Of a stretch of 64,000 nucleotides of DNA, positions 1 through 11,844 are shown one piece after another; within the stretch, counting starts at the first letter, position 1, and each line of letters starts with the position of its first letter. The DNA comes from Aromatoleum anaerobium. GTDB taxonomy: Bacteria; Pseudomonadota; Gammaproteobacteria; Burkholderiales; Rhodocyclaceae. The position numbers and the translations under genes are program-made. The notes under the pieces were generated by a model. The model searched no databases. It worked only from the letters and a program-made list of their open reading frames with translations, and was not told the origin of the DNA. Where the stretch lies: positions 248,001 through 312,000 of the forward strand of contig NZ_WTVG02000036.1 in the NCBI RefSeq assembly GCF_012910705.2. The letters run 5' to 3'.

Positions 1-150
1 TGCCGCGTCGATGACCTTGATCATCACCGGGGTGATGTCTACGCCGATGCCGTCACCTTCGATGAACGGGATGACCGGATTGTCGGGGATGGGCTGGCCG
101 GGAATGATTTTCTGGCCGCCGGCGGGAACTGTGATGTGAGATGTGCTCAT
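1..150 (-). CDS. icd: NADP-dependent isocitrate dehydrogenase, dimer type (N-terminal 50 residues only)
   Basis: Partial gene: the ATG is at 148-150 and the reading frame runs off the left edge. The visible residues include [19 protein letters not shown], the N-terminal signature of the homodimeric isocitrate dehydrogenase that oxidises isocitrate to 2-oxoglutarate in the TCA cycle. A GGGAG ribosome site lies 6-7 bases before the ATG. The gene is downstream of, and codirectional with, a non-homologous monomeric isocitrate dehydrogenase. AceK, encoded at 2945-4720, phosphorylates this dimeric enzyme type in other bacteria. Family assignment is firm; nothing can be said of the rest of the protein. 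Confidence 0.9.
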   Translation of the reverse strand, partial: MSTSHITVPAGGQKIIPGQPIPDNPVIPFIEGDGIGVDITPVMIKVIDAA

Positions 151-378
151 GCCTACTCCCTCTATGTGGACGCGTTTCGATTGACTCAGCTTTGCACTGA
201 AAACCTTCGACTGGCAGCTTGGGGGATCACCTCGCAGGGCGCCCCCGGGGACGACGTATGCGGATGATGCTCCTCCCCCCCTCCGGATATCAACTGTGGC
301 GCAAAACCCCGGCACCTTCTTCCGGCGCCAGGATTTCCGCCTGCGCGCGCCCCTTCCGCGACGCGCGCTTCGCCACCC

Positions 379-2616
379 TCAGGCCGAGGCTTCCGCCAGG
401 ATCGCATTGAACGTGGCGCTCGGGCGCATCACCGCGCGGGTCTTCGCCGGATCAGGCAGGTAGTAGCCGCCGATATCGGCCGGACGCCCCTGCGCTGCGC
501 GCAGTTCCTCGACGATCCTCTGCTCGTTCTCGGCCAGCGCCTTCGCCACCGGTGCGAAACGGGCCTTCAGCTGCGCATCGTCGTCCTGCGCCGCCAGCGC
601 CTGCGCCCAGTACAGGGCGAGGTAGAAGTGGCTGCCGCGGTTGTCCAGCTCACCCGTCTTGCGCGACGGCGACTTGTCGTTGTCGAGCAGTTTTCCGGTC
701 GCCTCGTCGAGGGTCCGGGCAAGCAACTTGGCTTTGTCGTTGCCGGTCTTGATGCCCATGTCCTCGAGCGACACCGCCAGCGCGAGGAATTCTCCGAGCG
801 AATCCCAGCGCAGGTGATTTTCCTCGACCAACTGCTGCACGTGCTTCGGCGCCGAGCCGCCCGCACCGGTTTCGTACATGCCGCCACCGGCCATCAGCGG
901 CACGATCGACAGCATCTTCGCGCTGGTGCCCAGTTCCATGATCGGGAAGAGATCGGTCAGGTAGTCGCGCAGGATGTTGCCGGTCACCGAGATGGTGTCG
1001 AGGCCGCGGATGACGCGTTCGAGCGTGTAACGCATCGCGCGCACCTGCGACATGATCTGGATGTCGAGCCCGGTGGTGTCGTGATCCTTCAGATAGGTCT
1101 CGACCTTCTTGATCAGCTCCGCCTCGTGCGGGCGATAAGGGTCGAGCCAGAACAGCGCCGGCATGCCGGAGTTGCGGGCACGGTTGACGGCCAGCTTGAC
1201 CCAGTCGCGGATCGCAGCGTCCTTGACCTGGCACATGCGCCAGATGTCGCCTTCCTCGACATTCTGCGTCAGCAGCACTTCGCCGGTGGCGATATCGACG
1301 ATGCGCGCCTCGCCGGCCTCCGGAATCTCGAAAGTCTTGTCGTGCGAACCGTATTCCTCGGCCTGCTGCGCCATCAGGCCGACGTTCGGGACGGTCCCCA
1401 TCGTCGTCGGATCAAAGTTGCCGTTGGTCTTGCAGAAGTTGATCATCTCCTGGTAGATCCGGGCGAAGGTGCTCTCCGGCATCACCGCCTTGGTGTCCTT
1501 CGGCTTGCCGTCGGCGCCCCACATCTTGCCGCCGATGCGGATCATCGCCGGCATCGAGGCGTCGACGATCACGTCGTTCGGGGCGTGCAGGTTGGTGATG
1601 CCCTTGGCCGAGTCGACCATCGCCAGTTCGGGGCGATGCTCATGGCAGGCGTGCAGGTCGCGAACGATCTCGTCGCGCTTCGATTCCGGCAGCGTCGCGA
1701 TCTTCTCGTAGAGGTTCGACATGCCGTTGTTGACGTTGACGCCCAGTTCGTCGAAGAGCTTGCCGTGCTTCTCGAAGGCTTCCTTGTAGAAGATCTTGAC
1801 CGCGTGGCCGAACACGATCGGGTGCGAGACCTTCATCATCGTCGCCTTGACGTGCAGCGAGAACATCACGCCGGTCTTGCGCGCGTCTTCCATCTGCTCT
1901 TCGTAGAACGCACACAGCGCCTTCTTGCTCATGAACATCGAGTCGATGATCTCGCCGTCGAGCAGCGCGACCTTCGGCTTGAGCACGATGGTCTCACCAC
2001 GCCGGGTGACGAGATCCATCCTTACGTCGCGCGCGCGATCCAGCGTCATCGACTTCTCGCCATGGTAGAAGTCGCCGCTCTTCATGTGTGCCACATGGGT
2101 GCGCGACGCCATGCTCCACTCGCCCATCGAGTGCGGATGCTTGCGCGCATAGCGCTTGACCGCCGGCGGGGCGCGGCGGTCCGAGTTGCCTTCGCGCAGC
2201 ACCGGGTTGACCGCGCTGCCGAGTGCCTTGCCGTAGCGCTGCTTGATGATCTTTTCTTCGTCGCTCTTCGGCGCTTCCGGGTAATTCGGAATCGCATAAC
2301 CCTTCTGCTGCAGCTCGGCGATCGCGGTAGTGAGCTGCTGCACCGCGGCGCTGATGTTGGGAAGCTTGATGATGTTGGTGTCCGGATCCTGCGTGAGCCG
2401 GCCGAGTTCGGCCAGGTTGTCGGGCACCTTCTGCGCGTCGGTCAGGTAGTCCGAGAATTCGGCGAGGATACGAGCCGCCACCGAGATGTCGCTCTTCGCG
2501 ATATTGATGCCGGCCGGCGCGGCAAACGTCTCGATGATCGGCAGCAGCGAGTAGGTCGCCAGCAGCGGCGCCTCATCGGTGAGCGTGTAGATGATGGTCG
2601 GACTCTTCGTTGTCAT
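379..2616 (-). CDS. icd2: Isocitrate dehydrogenase, NADP-dependent, monomeric type
   Basis: 745 residues, the usual length of the monomeric family, which shares no clear sequence similarity with the dimeric enzyme. It performs the same cytosolic TCA reaction, isocitrate to 2-oxoglutarate with NADP. Family blocks are visible throughout, for example [20 protein letters not shown] in the middle and [18 protein letters not shown] towards the C-terminus. The start at 2616 has GGGAG about 7 bases upstream. It is divergent from aceK across a 328-bp promoter region and lies upstream of the dimer-type icd, so the organism appears to hold two unrelated enzymes for one step. Which one is used, and when, cannot be read from sequence. 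Confidence 0.95.
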   Translation of the reverse strand: MTTKSPTIIYTLTDEAPLLATYSLLPIIETFAAPAGINIAKSDISVAARILAEFSDYLTDAQKVPDNLAELGRLTQDPDTNIIKLPNISAAVQQLTTAIAELQQKGYAIPNYPEAPKSDEEKIIKQRYGKALGSAVNPVLREGNSDRRAPPAVKRYARKHPHSMGEWSMASRTHVAHMKSGDFYHGEKSMTLDRARDVRMDLVTRRGETIVLKPKVALLDGEIIDSMFMSKKALCAFYEEQMEDARKTGVMFSLHVKATMMKVSHPIVFGHAVKIFYKEAFEKHGKLFDELGVNVNNGMSNLYEKIATLPESKRDEIVRDLHACHEHRPELAMVDSAKGITNLHAPNDVIVDASMPAMIRIGGKMWGADGKPKDTKAVMPESTFARIYQEMINFCKTNGNFDPTTMGTVPNVGLMAQQAEEYGSHDKTFEIPEAGEARIVDIATGEVLLTQNVEEGDIWRMCQVKDAAIRDWVKLAVNRARNSGMPALFWLDPYRPHEAELIKKVETYLKDHDTTGLDIQIMSQVRAMRYTLERVIRGLDTISVTGNILRDYLTDLFPIMELGTSAKMLSIVPLMAGGGMYETGAGGSAPKHVQQLVEENHLRWDSLGEFLALAVSLEDMGIKTGNDKAKLLARTLDEATGKLLDNDKSPSRKTGELDNRGSHFYLALYWAQALAAQDDDAQLKARFAPVAKALAENEQRIVEELRAAQGRPADIGGYYLPDPAKTRAVMRPSATFNAILAEASA

Positions 2617-2775
2617 GCATTTCTCCCTCGTTATTTTGCCTGCGCAAAGCCTGACGGACGCAAAAACGGGACGAGATACGGCCCCTGAAGGCTCGATCGC
2701 ATCCGCTCATTTTCTGACGGCGCATAATTATAGACCTGCGAGCGCGGCAGGTTGCCGCCAGCCGCACAATCTTAC

Positions 2776-2787
2776 TCTTATATAAGA
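2776..2787. promoter_or_regulatory. 12-bp perfect palindrome in the icd2/aceK divergent promoter region
   Basis: TCTTATATAAGA is a perfect palindrome, flanked by partial inverted arms (ATCTT at 2769, AAGAT at 2791). It lies in the 328-bp gene-free stretch 2617-2944 between the divergent icd2 and aceK starts. The region is AT-rich compared with its surroundings. It looks like a transcription-factor operator controlling central carbon flux. I cannot name the factor. No other gene is visible in the stretch. Confidence 0.45.
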
Positions 2788-2944
2788 CACAAGATATCCA
2801 CCATCGACCCACCGGTACGAGCGGTTCTGCGATCAGCTCGGGAGCGGTGCTCCAGTCAGCCCCTATCAGGTTTCGGGATAAAATGTGCGCCATCACGCCG
2901 CTGCGCGCGCCAACGTCGCACCTCATCACCGAGACGAGGAATCC

Positions 2945-4720
2945 ATGGACGCACCCGTCGGGGAAAACCCGGTCGCCCAATCGATCGCCCAGGCGATGAT
3001 CGAAGGCTTCAACAAGCACTACCGGATCTTCCGCGAGACCTCGCGCCGCGCGAAGGAAAGCTTCGAGGCCGCCGATTGGCAGGCGCAGATCGACGCGGTG
3101 CGCGAGCGGGTGCAGTTCTACGACGAGCGCGTCGATGAGGCGGTCCGGCGGCTGCACGAGGAGTTCGACGCCGATTCGCTCGACGACAGCACCTGGCAGC
3201 AGCTCAAGCTCCAGTACATCGGCATCCTGATGCGGCACAAGCAGCCGGAACTGGCGGAGACGTTCTTCAATTCGGTGTGCTGCAAGATCCTGCACCGCAC
3301 GTATTTCAACAACGACTACCTGTTCGCGCGCCCCGCCGTCTCGACCGAATACATCGAATCCTATCCGCCGGTCTACAGCAGCTATTACCCGCAGGACGAA
3401 GGCCTGCGCACCACCGTGCGGCGGATCATCGAGGATTTCGACTGGCAGCGGCCGTTCGCGGATCTGGACCGCGACATCGACAACATCCTGCGCGCCGTGC
3501 ACGACCACCTCGGCGAATGGCCCGACATGGAGGTCAATTGCCAGATCCAGGTGCTGTACTCGGCGTTCTACCGCAACAAGACCGCCTATATCATCGGCAA
3601 GGCGATCAACGGCTACCAGGAATATCCGTTCGCGCTGGCGGTCCGGCACAACCCGGCCGGCCGGCTCGAGATCGACACGATCCTGCTCGATCCGTGGCGC
3701 ATCTCGGTGCTGTTCTCGCTGTCGCGCGCGTATTTCCTCGTCGATATGGAAGTCCCGTCCGGCTACGTTCACTTCCTGCGCTCGATCATGCCGAACAAGC
3801 ACCGTTCCGAGCTCTACACGATGCTCGGGCTCGGCAAGCAGGGCAAGACGATGTTCTTCCGCGACCTCATCGCGCACCTGCGCCACTCGAACGACCAATT
3901 CATCATTGCGCCCGGCATCCGCGGCCTCGTGATGCTGGTGTTCACGCTGCCGTCCTACCCCTACGTGTTCAAGATCATCAAGGACGTGTTCGGCGCATCG
4001 AAAAACATGGACCGCGCGACCGTCAAGCGCAAGTACCTGATGGTGAAGCAGGTTGACCGCGTCGGCCGCATGGCGGACACGCTCGAATTCTCGTACGCCG
4101 CGCTGCCGCTGTCGCGCTTCCACCCCGAACTGCTCGACGAATTGCGCGCGCTGGCGCCATCGGCGTTCGAGATCGAAGGCGATTCGGTAATCATCAAGCA
4201 CCTGTACATCGAACGCCGCATGACGCCGCTGAACATCTACCTCGAGCGCGCCGACGACGCTCAGGTCGAATACGCGGTGCGGGAATACGGCAACGCGATC
4301 CGCGAGCTGGCGACGGCCAACATCTTCCCCGGCGACATGCTGTGGAAGAACTTCGGCGTGACGCGCTACGGCCGCGTGGTGTTCTACGACTACGACGAGA
4401 TCGAGTTCATGACCTCCATGAACTTCCGCAGGATCCCGCCGGCACCGTATCCGGAGATGGAGATGGCCGCCGAGCCGTGGTATTCGGCGGGTCCGATGGA
4501 CGTCTTTCCGGAAGAATTCGCGACCTTCCTGCTTGGCGCGCCGCGCGTGCGCAAGGCTTTCCTGAAGCACCACCGCGACCTGCTCGACGCCAAGTTCTGG
4601 CAGGACGTGCAGGCGTCGATCCGCAGGGGCTATCTCGAAGACTTCTTCCCGTACCCGACCGAGTTGCGCTTCTGCAACCTGTGGAGCAACGAGCGCGGAC
4701 GCGCAGACCAGGCGGCCTGA
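2945..4720 (+). CDS. aceK: Isocitrate dehydrogenase kinase/phosphatase
   Basis: 591 residues from the ATG at 2945, which has GACGAGGA directly upstream. An in-frame upstream ATG at 2885 would give 611 residues but has no ribosome site and exceeds the family's roughly 580 residues. AceK reversibly phosphorylates dimeric isocitrate dehydrogenase and so diverts isocitrate into the glyoxylate bypass. Visible signatures are the nucleotide-binding stretch APGIRGLVMLVFTLPSYPYV followed by FKIIKD, and the acidic catalytic segment GDMLWKNFGVT with YDYDEIEF. It stands alone, divergent from the monomeric icd2; aceBA is not beside it. Its expected target is the dimer-type Icd at 1-150. Confidence 0.97.
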   Translation: MDAPVGENPVAQSIAQAMIEGFNKHYRIFRETSRRAKESFEAADWQAQIDAVRERVQFYDERVDEAVRRLHEEFDADSLDDSTWQQLKLQYIGILMRHKQPELAETFFNSVCCKILHRTYFNNDYLFARPAVSTEYIESYPPVYSSYYPQDEGLRTTVRRIIEDFDWQRPFADLDRDIDNILRAVHDHLGEWPDMEVNCQIQVLYSAFYRNKTAYIIGKAINGYQEYPFALAVRHNPAGRLEIDTILLDPWRISVLFSLSRAYFLVDMEVPSGYVHFLRSIMPNKHRSELYTMLGLGKQGKTMFFRDLIAHLRHSNDQFIIAPGIRGLVMLVFTLPSYPYVFKIIKDVFGASKNMDRATVKRKYLMVKQVDRVGRMADTLEFSYAALPLSRFHPELLDELRALAPSAFEIEGDSVIIKHLYIERRMTPLNIYLERADDAQVEYAVREYGNAIRELATANIFPGDMLWKNFGVTRYGRVVFYDYDEIEFMTSMNFRRIPPAPYPEMEMAAEPWYSAGPMDVFPEEFATFLLGAPRVRKAFLKHHRDLLDAKFWQDVQASIRRGYLEDFFPYPTELRFCNLWSNERGRADQAA

Positions 4721-4732
4721 CGGGCGGCCGCC

Positions 4733-5167
4733 TCACGCATCGTCCTGCCACCCGAGCTCCAGCACCCACGGCGCCGGCCGCGCGTCCAGCCCAGCGCGGA
4801 TGTAAGGAACGGTCGCGGCAGGAAGACCGTCACGCCCGAACCAGCCGAGTCCGTCGCACTTGTCCGGTTCGCGAATCTGCGGCTCGCCCGTGAAACGCTT
4901 CGCGCGAACAAAGAAATCGACACGATTCGTGTCGGACCGGCGATGCACGACGCCGACGTATTCGAGCGCATCCGCGTGCAAGCACAGCCCGGTTTCCTCG
5001 CACATTTCCCGCACGGCCGCTTCGAGCAGCGATTCGCCGGGTTCCACGTGGCCGCCGGGAAGGCTGTACAGCCCGTCGAAGAATCCCGTCCCGGCGCGTC
5101 TGAGCAGCAGCACTTCGCCGTTCCGCTCGACGATGACGTGGACGCCGACCGGAATCCCGTCGCGCAT
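4733..5167 (-). CDS. NUDIX hydrolase
   Basis: 144 residues with a complete Nudix box at about residues 39-61: GGHVEPGESLLEAAVREMCE continuing ETGL, matching GX5EX7REUXEEXGU. Such proteins hydrolyse nucleoside diphosphates linked to another moiety with a divalent metal. The substrate cannot be told, but a MutT-like or nucleotide-sanitising role would suit its neighbour. Its ATG directly abuts the dut stop codon (no gap), so it is almost certainly cotranscribed with dut. It converges on aceK with a 12-bp gap. Confidence 0.85.
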   Translation of the reverse strand: MRDGIPVGVHVIVERNGEVLLLRRAGTGFFDGLYSLPGGHVEPGESLLEAAVREMCEETGLCLHADALEYVGVVHRRSDTNRVDFFVRAKRFTGEPQIREPDKCDGLGWFGRDGLPAATVPYIRAGLDARPAPWVLELGWQDDA

Positions 5168-5617
5168 TCAGTGCTTGCCGGTGCTGCCGAAACCGCCCGC
5201 ACCGCGATCGCTTTGCGGGAATTCATCGACGATGTTGAAGCCGACCTGCAGCACCGGCACGACCACCAGCTGGGCGATGCGCTCCATCGGCTGGACCGTG
5301 AAGGTTTCGCGCCCGCGATTCCATACCGACACGAAGATCTGCCCCTGGTAGTCCGAATCGATCAGGCCGACGAGGTTGCCGAGCACAATGCCATGTTTGT
5401 GACCGAGGCCCGAGCGCGGCAGCACCATCGCCGCGAGCCCCGGATCGGCGAGATGGATCGCGAGTCCGCTCGGAATCAGCGTGGTCTCGCCCGGATGGAG
5501 GCTCACCGGCGCGTTCAGGCAGGCGCGCAGATCGAGCCCTGCCGCACCCGGCGTCGCATACGCGGGCGCATGAGTGCGCAGGCGGTCGTCGAGAATCTTG
5601 ACGTCTATTCGGTGCAT
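5168..5617 (-). CDS. dut: Deoxyuridine 5'-triphosphate nucleotidohydrolase (dUTPase)
   Basis: 149 residues, the usual length of the trimeric enzyme. It converts dUTP to dUMP and pyrophosphate, keeping uracil out of DNA and feeding dTMP synthesis. The family motifs are visible in order: [31 protein letters not shown] and the C-terminal glycine-rich [11 protein letters not shown]. The ATG at 5615-5617 has GAGGGG upstream; a longer in-frame extension lacks similarity to the family. It lies 121 bp downstream of coaBC on the same strand and abuts the NUDIX gene; coaBC-dut is a common bacterial arrangement. Confidence 0.96.
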   Translation of the reverse strand: MHRIDVKILDDRLRTHAPAYATPGAAGLDLRACLNAPVSLHPGETTLIPSGLAIHLADPGLAAMVLPRSGLGHKHGIVLGNLVGLIDSDYQGQIFVSVWNRGRETFTVQPMERIAQLVVVPVLQVGFNIVDEFPQSDRGAGGFGSTGKH

Positions 5618-5738
5618 TTTCCCCTCGGAACTGAAAATCGTCGCCCGCGCAGCCGACAGACCGCCGCCGCAAACGGAAATGACTTTGTTGATTATCGCGC
5701 CCGTTGGTCCCGGGTCGTAACGCGGCGGCCGGTCGCGC

Positions 5739-6950
5739 TCAAGTCGCGAGCTGCCGGGCGGCCTGCCTCGCCAGCAGGCCCGCCAGATGCTCGACGATCT
5801 TCTGCGCGACAACGGTTTTGGGCGCGCGCGATTGAGGATGGCGCCCGGCGTCGTCATACAGGATCACCTGGTTGTCGTCGCCGCCGAGCCCGTCCTGCAC
5901 GAGGTTGCCGACCAGCATCGGCAGGTGCTTGGCGCGCCGCTTGCCTTCGGCGTACGCATCGAGCTCGCGGCTTTCGGCGGCGAAGCCGACGCAGAACGGC
6001 GCGTCCGGTCGTGCCGCGACTTCGGCGAGGATGTCCGGGTTGGGCGTCAGCGTCAAAGTGAGCTCGGCGGACGACTTCTTCACCTTGTGCTCGGCGGCCG
6101 ACACCGGCCGGTAATCCGCGACCGCGGCGACGCCGATGAAGACATCGGCACCCGGCAGCGCCGCGGTGACGGCATCGCGCATCTGCAGCGCGCTGCGCAC
6201 GTCGACGCGATCGACGCCGAGCGGCGCCGACAGTCCGGTCGGCCCGCTGACCAGCACGACTTCGGCGCCGGCGCGCCGGCAGGCCTGCGCGAGCGCGTAG
6301 CCCATCTTGCCGGAACTCGTGTTCGTGATGCCGCGCACCGGATCGATCGCCTCGAAGGTCGGCCCCGCGGTCATCACGACCTTGCGCCCGGCAAGCAGCT
6401 TCGGCTGGAAAAAGGCGATCAGGTGCTCGAGCAGTTCGTCGGGCTCGAGCATCCGACCCATGCCGGTCTCGCCGCAGGCCTGATCCCCGGCGCCCGGGCC
6501 GACCACCGCGACACCGTCGGCCGCGAGCTGCGCAACGTTGCGCCGTGTGGCCGGGTGCTCCCACATCTGACGGTTCATTGCCGGCGCGACGAGCAGCGGA
6601 CATTCGCGCGCGAGGCACAGCGTCGTCAGCAGGTCGTCGGCGATGCCGTGGACGAGCTTCGCGATGACGTCGGCCGTCGCCGGTGCGATCAGGATCGCGT
6701 CGGCGCCGCGCGTCAGATCGATATGCGCCATGTTGTTATCGATGCGCGCATCCCACAGATCCGACCACACCGGGTTGCCCGACAGCGCCTGGAAAGTCAC
6801 CGGCGTGACGAAACGCGCGCCGCCGGCGGTCAGCGCGACGTGCACGTCGGCGCCCGCTTTTCCCAGCAGCCGCACGAGTTCCGCAGCCTTGTACGCGGCA
6901 ACGCCGCCGGTGACGCCAAGCACGATCCGGCGCCCGTTCAATTCGCTCAT
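5739..6950 (-). CDS. coaBC: Bifunctional phosphopantothenoylcysteine decarboxylase/phosphopantothenate-cysteine ligase
   Basis: 403 residues, typical for the CoaBC fusion of coenzyme A biosynthesis. The N-terminal flavoprotein half (CoaC, about 1-190) shows [14 protein letters not shown], the active-site histidine region [14 protein letters not shown] and [10 protein letters not shown] with its conserved cysteine. The C-terminal half (CoaB) begins near [15 protein letters not shown] and carries [11 protein letters not shown] chose the ATG at 6948-6950 ([10 protein letters not shown]); a longer frame starting at 6977 would run through the promoter region. It is divergent from radC with only 47 bp between them and upstream of dut. 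Confidence 0.96.
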   Translation of the reverse strand: MSELNGRRIVLGVTGGVAAYKAAELVRLLGKAGADVHVALTAGGARFVTPVTFQALSGNPVWSDLWDARIDNNMAHIDLTRGADAILIAPATADVIAKLVHGIADDLLTTLCLARECPLLVAPAMNRQMWEHPATRRNVAQLAADGVAVVGPGAGDQACGETGMGRMLEPDELLEHLIAFFQPKLLAGRKVVMTAGPTFEAIDPVRGITNTSSGKMGYALAQACRRAGAEVVLVSGPTGLSAPLGVDRVDVRSALQMRDAVTAALPGADVFIGVAAVADYRPVSAAEHKVKKSSAELTLTLTPNPDILAEVAARPDAPFCVGFAAESRELDAYAEGKRRAKHLPMLVGNLVQDGLGGDDNQVILYDDAGRHPQSRAPKTVVAQKIVEHLAGLLARQAARQLAT

Positions 6951-6961
6951 GGCATATTCCG

Positions 6962-6967
6962 TATAAT
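6962..6967 (+). promoter_or_regulatory. -10 element (TATAAT) before radC
   Basis: A perfect TATAAT lies 30 bp before the radC ATG in the 47-bp gap between the divergent coaBC and radC genes. The best -35 match, TTCAAT at 6937-6942, has a long 19-bp spacer, so only the -10 is convincing. Confidence 0.45.
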
Positions 6968-6997
6968 TAGCGAACACATCCTCACACCCACCCCATC

Positions 6998-7675
6998 ATG
7001 GCAATCACCGACTGGCCCGAAAACGAGCGTCCGCGCGAAAAACTCCTCACCCGCGGCACGTCCGCGCTGTCCGACGCCGAACTGCTCGCGCTGTTCCTGC
7101 GCGTCGGCATGCGCGGCAAAAGCGCCGTCGATCTCGCGCGCGAGCTGCTGCAACAGTTCGGCTCGCTGACCCGCCTGTGCGCCGCCTCCGCCGCGGAATT
7201 TTCCGCGATCCCGGGCATGGGCCTCGCAAAGTATGCCCAACTGCAGGCAGTCATGGAACTGGCGCGGCGCGCGCTCGCCGAGCAGATGAACGATGCCGAC
7301 GTGTTCGAGTCGCCGCTTGCCGTGCGCAACTGGCTGCGCCTGCGCATCGGCTCGCTGCCGCACGAGGTGTTCCACGTGCTGCTGCTCGATGCGCGCAATC
7401 GCCTGATCGAAGCGGTCGAACTGTTCCGCGGCACGCTGACGCAGACCAGCGTCTACCCGCGCGAAGTCGTCAAGCTCGCGCTGGCGCGCAACGCGGCCGC
7501 GGTGATTCTCGCCCACAACCACCCCTCGGGCGCCGCCGAGCCGAGCCCCGCGGACGAACTGCTGACGCGCAGCCTCAAGCAGGCGCTCGAACTCGTCGAT
7601 ATCCGTGTCCTCGATCACTTCATCGTCACCGCCCATGCGCAGCCTTTGTCGTTCGCCGAACGCGGACTGCTGTAG
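6998..7675 (+). CDS. radC: RadC/JAB-domain protein
   Basis: 225 residues. An N-terminal helix-hairpin-helix region (about 1-80, with [10 protein letters not shown]) is followed by a JAMM/MPN+ domain whose metal motif is visible as [14 protein letters not shown] near residue 173. The family was named for DNA repair but its biochemical role is unsettled, and the motif suggests metalloprotease or isopeptidase-like chemistry. It is monocistronic here, divergent from coaBC and followed by a hairpin at 7684-7702. Confidence 0.95.
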   Translation: MAITDWPENERPREKLLTRGTSALSDAELLALFLRVGMRGKSAVDLARELLQQFGSLTRLCAASAAEFSAIPGMGLAKYAQLQAVMELARRALAEQMNDADVFESPLAVRNWLRLRIGSLPHEVFHVLLLDARNRLIEAVELFRGTLTQTSVYPREVVKLALARNAAAVILAHNHPSGAAEPSPADELLTRSLKQALELVDIRVLDHFIVTAHAQPLSFAERGLL

Positions 7676-7683
7676 CGTGACGG

Positions 7684-7702
7684 CCGGGCGCACGCCGCCC
7701 GG
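7684..7702 (+). terminator. Hairpin after radC, possible terminator
   Basis: CCGGGCG-CACGC-CGCCCGG forms a 7-bp GC-only stem eight bases after the radC stop. There is no U-run, so intrinsic termination is doubtful. Confidence 0.3.
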
Positions 7703-7812
7703 ACCTGCCGAAATGGCAAGAGCACTCACCAGGCCTTCGCAGCGGTGGTCATGCCACGCTACCCCGCAAACTCTGCCGGCCTCTCCGCCACCGGCAGAAG
7801 GCCTTGAAATCC

Positions 7813-7841
7813 TTGACTATCATCGACTTCGCAATTAGAGT
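7813..7841 (+). promoter_or_regulatory. Sigma-70-type promoter of rplU-rpmA
   Basis: TTGACT (7813-7818), a 17-bp spacer, then TAGAGT (7836-7841), placed about 40 bp before the rplU start and in the right orientation. Five of six and four of six consensus bases match. Confidence 0.55.
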
Positions 7842-7880
7842 GCTCGATTCTTTTGCAAACCCATCAACTGGAGCAACACC

Positions 7881-8192
7881 ATGTACGCGGTGATAAAAAC
7901 CGGCGGCAAGCAGTATCGCGTCGCGGCCGGCGAAAAGATCAAGGTAGAACAGATACCGGCAGACGTGGGCTCCGAAATCACCATCGACCAGGTTTTCATG
8001 GTCGGCGAGGGCGAGTCGGTCAAGATCGGCACCCCGGTGGTTTCCGGCGCCGTCGTCACGGCGACCGTGGTGTCCCACGGCCGTCACGACAAGATCAAGA
8101 TTTTCAAGATGCGCCGCCGCAAGCACTACCAGAAGCACCAGGGGCATCGCCAGAACTACACCGAGCTTCGCATCGAAGCGATCTCGGCCTGA
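7881..8192 (+). CDS. rplU: 50S ribosomal protein L21
   Basis: 103 residues, full length. It begins [14 protein letters not shown], the L21 signature, and ends with the basic region [16 protein letters not shown] that contacts 23S rRNA. It is the first gene of rplU-rpmA-obgE, an arrangement conserved across proteobacteria, and is 18 bp before rpmA. Confidence 0.98.
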   Translation: MYAVIKTGGKQYRVAAGEKIKVEQIPADVGSEITIDQVFMVGEGESVKIGTPVVSGAVVTATVVSHGRHDKIKIFKMRRRKHYQKHQGHRQNYTELRIEAISA

Positions 8193-8210
8193 GTCCGGAG
8201 GTAATTCGAC

Positions 8211-9771
<1,561 letters not shown>

Positions 9772-9789
9772 GAACCTTCCCAACTCGTC

Positions 9790-10905
9790 ATGAGAGACAA
9801 GATCCGTAACGCGCGCCGCATCGTCGTCAAAGTCGGCAGCGCACTCGTCACGAACAACGGCGCCGGGCTCGATAAAGCGGCGATGGGCGACTGGGCGCGC
9901 CAGATCGCCGCGCTGCGCGTAACGGGCAAGCAGGTCGTACTGGTTTCGTCGGGCGCGATCGCCGCGGGAATGCAGCGCCTCGGATGGCAAAAGCGCCCGC
10001 ACGAAATGCACAAGCTGCAGGCCGCTGCGGCGGTCGGGCAGATGGGCCTCGTCGAAGCCTACGAAGATGCCTTTTCGCGTCACGGTCTGCACACCGCCCA
10101 GATCCTGCTGACCCACGACGACCTCGCCGATCGCAAGCGCTACCTCAATGCACGTTCGACGCTGACGACGCTGCTCGAACTGGGCGTCGTGCCGATCATC
10201 AACGAGAACGACACGATCGTCACCGACGAGATCAAGTTCGGTGACAACGACACGCTCGGCGCACTGGTCGCGAACCTCATCGAAGCCCATGTGCTGGTGA
10301 TCCTCACCGACCAGCAGGGCCTGTATACCGCCGACCCGCGCCGCGACCCCAATGCAACACTCGTCTCCGAAGGCCGTGCCGAGGACAGGTCGTACGAGGC
10401 GATGGCGGGCGGCGCCGGCACCGGCATCAGCAGGGGCGGCATGATCACGAAGATCCGCGCCGCCCAGCGTGCGGCGCGCAGCGGCGCCCACACGTGCATC
10501 GCCAGCGGCAACGAAGCCGACGCGCTGATCCGCCTCGCGCAGGCCGAACCGCTCGGCACCCTGCTCTACGCGACCAGCTCGCCGCTGCAGGCGCGCAAGC
10601 AGTGGCTCGCCGACCACCTGCAGCTCGCCGGCGACCTGATCCTCGACGAGGGCGCGGTGTGCGCGTTGCGCAGCGGGCGCAGCCTGCTGCCCGTGGGGGT
10701 CGTCGAGGTCGGGGGCGAATTCGAGCGCGGTGCAGCGGTCGCATGCCGCAGCGCCGCCGGCGAGGAGATTGCGCGCGGTCTCGTCAACTACAGCAGTAGC
10801 GAATGCCGCCGGATCGCGCGCAAATCCAGCATACAGATCGAAAAGCTGCTCGGCTACATCGACGAACCCGAACTGGTCCACCGCGACAACATGGTGCTGC
10901 GATAA
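9790..10905 (+). CDS. proB: Glutamate 5-kinase
   Basis: 371 residues, long form with the amino acid kinase domain (about 1-260: [33 protein letters not shown]) and a C-terminal PUA domain (about 280-365). It phosphorylates glutamate, the first and feedback-inhibited step of proline synthesis. It follows obgE closely, an order common in betaproteobacteria; proA is not in the window. Confidence 0.97.
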   Translation: MRDKIRNARRIVVKVGSALVTNNGAGLDKAAMGDWARQIAALRVTGKQVVLVSSGAIAAGMQRLGWQKRPHEMHKLQAAAAVGQMGLVEAYEDAFSRHGLHTAQILLTHDDLADRKRYLNARSTLTTLLELGVVPIINENDTIVTDEIKFGDNDTLGALVANLIEAHVLVILTDQQGLYTADPRRDPNATLVSEGRAEDRSYEAMAGGAGTGISRGGMITKIRAAQRAARSGAHTCIASGNEADALIRLAQAEPLGTLLYATSSPLQARKQWLADHLQLAGDLILDEGAVCALRSGRSLLPVGVVEVGGEFERGAAVACRSAAGEEIARGLVNYSSSECRRIARKSSIQIEKLLGYIDEPELVHRDNMVLR

Positions 10906-10941
10906 GCCGCGCGGCTTCGTGACAGCCTGCATTCATCGACG

Positions 10942-11778
10942 ATGGCGAACGACGTTTCCGCACAGCGCTTCCTGATCCAGATCGCGGACGACCTCTCGTC
11001 CGGCGACGTGAGTTTCCCGACCTTTCTGGACGCCGCGATGAAGATCAGGATGGCGCTGGACAACCCGGACCTGACCGTCGACGCCCTCGCCAAGGTGATC
11101 GGAACCGAGCCGCTGGTGTCGGCGAAGGTCATCCGGCTCGCCAACTCGGCCGCGCTGAACTTTTCGGGAAACGACGTCCGCGATGTCAAAAGCGCGGTGA
11201 TGCGCGTTGGCTTCTCGGCGATTCGCACTCTTGCCATTTCCGTCGCGATCGAACAACTGATGCTCGACAGGGAGATGGCCCCGTATGCCGGCAAAGCACG
11301 CCAACTATGGGAACACAGCCTCGACGTCGCCGCCCTGTCGTTCGTCATCGCGCGCAAGCTGACCCGCATCAACCCGCACGAGGCGATGTTCGCCGGCCTC
11401 GTGCACGACGTCGGTTACTTCTATCTGCTGTCGCGCGTTGCCCGCCATCCCGGAATCGCCCACGACGATGACGACCTGTGCCGCATTCTTTCGCAATGGC
11501 ACGCGACTGTCGGCACCGCCGTGCTCGGGGCACTGGATGCGCCAGATGCCATTCTCGACGCGATCTCCGGGTGCGAGACGGCGTACGAGGGCGACTCTCC
11601 GGCCACCCTGGCAAACATTCTCCACCTGGCGAACCGGTTGACCACCCGTCCCCATCCGTTTTCGCAGCCCGGAGAAACGCCCGCCACGCCGTCAGCGGCG
11701 GTGTCCCCTGCGGTTGCGGAAATCCTTGCCGAATCGCGCGCTGAACTGAACTCGATCAGGTCCGCACTGGGACAGTAG
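10942..11778 (+). CDS. HDOD-domain signalling protein
   Basis: 278 residues, almost entirely an HDOD domain, an HD-like fold that has usually lost phosphohydrolase residues and is used in signalling and stress responses. Visible family features are the AKVIGTEPLVSAKVIRLANS helix region and the LVHDVGYFYLL segment in the HD-like core. There is no receiver, GGDEF or EAL domain, so it is a stand-alone protein. It lies 36 bp after proB and converges on the acyltransferase gene. Its partner and output are unknown. Confidence 0.85.
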   Translation: MANDVSAQRFLIQIADDLSSGDVSFPTFLDAAMKIRMALDNPDLTVDALAKVIGTEPLVSAKVIRLANSAALNFSGNDVRDVKSAVMRVGFSAIRTLAISVAIEQLMLDREMAPYAGKARQLWEHSLDVAALSFVIARKLTRINPHEAMFAGLVHDVGYFYLLSRVARHPGIAHDDDDLCRILSQWHATVGTAVLGALDAPDAILDAISGCETAYEGDSPATLANILHLANRLTTRPHPFSQPGETPATPSAAVSPAVAEILAESRAELNSIRSALGQ

Positions 11779-11844
11779 TTCGCCGGCCGCTGTGTTGCCG
11801 GTGAGCTCAGGGCACGAGATCGGCCACGAGGTCCGGTCCGTTCG

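Noticed and set aside
628-2688. Long plus-strand open frame opposite icd2 (and similar long frames opposite aceK, pheT, thrS and gyrA)
   Set aside because: High-GC shadow frames on the strand opposite well-recognised genes. Their translations are rich in Arg, His and Val, with no domain, and they lack ribosome sites.
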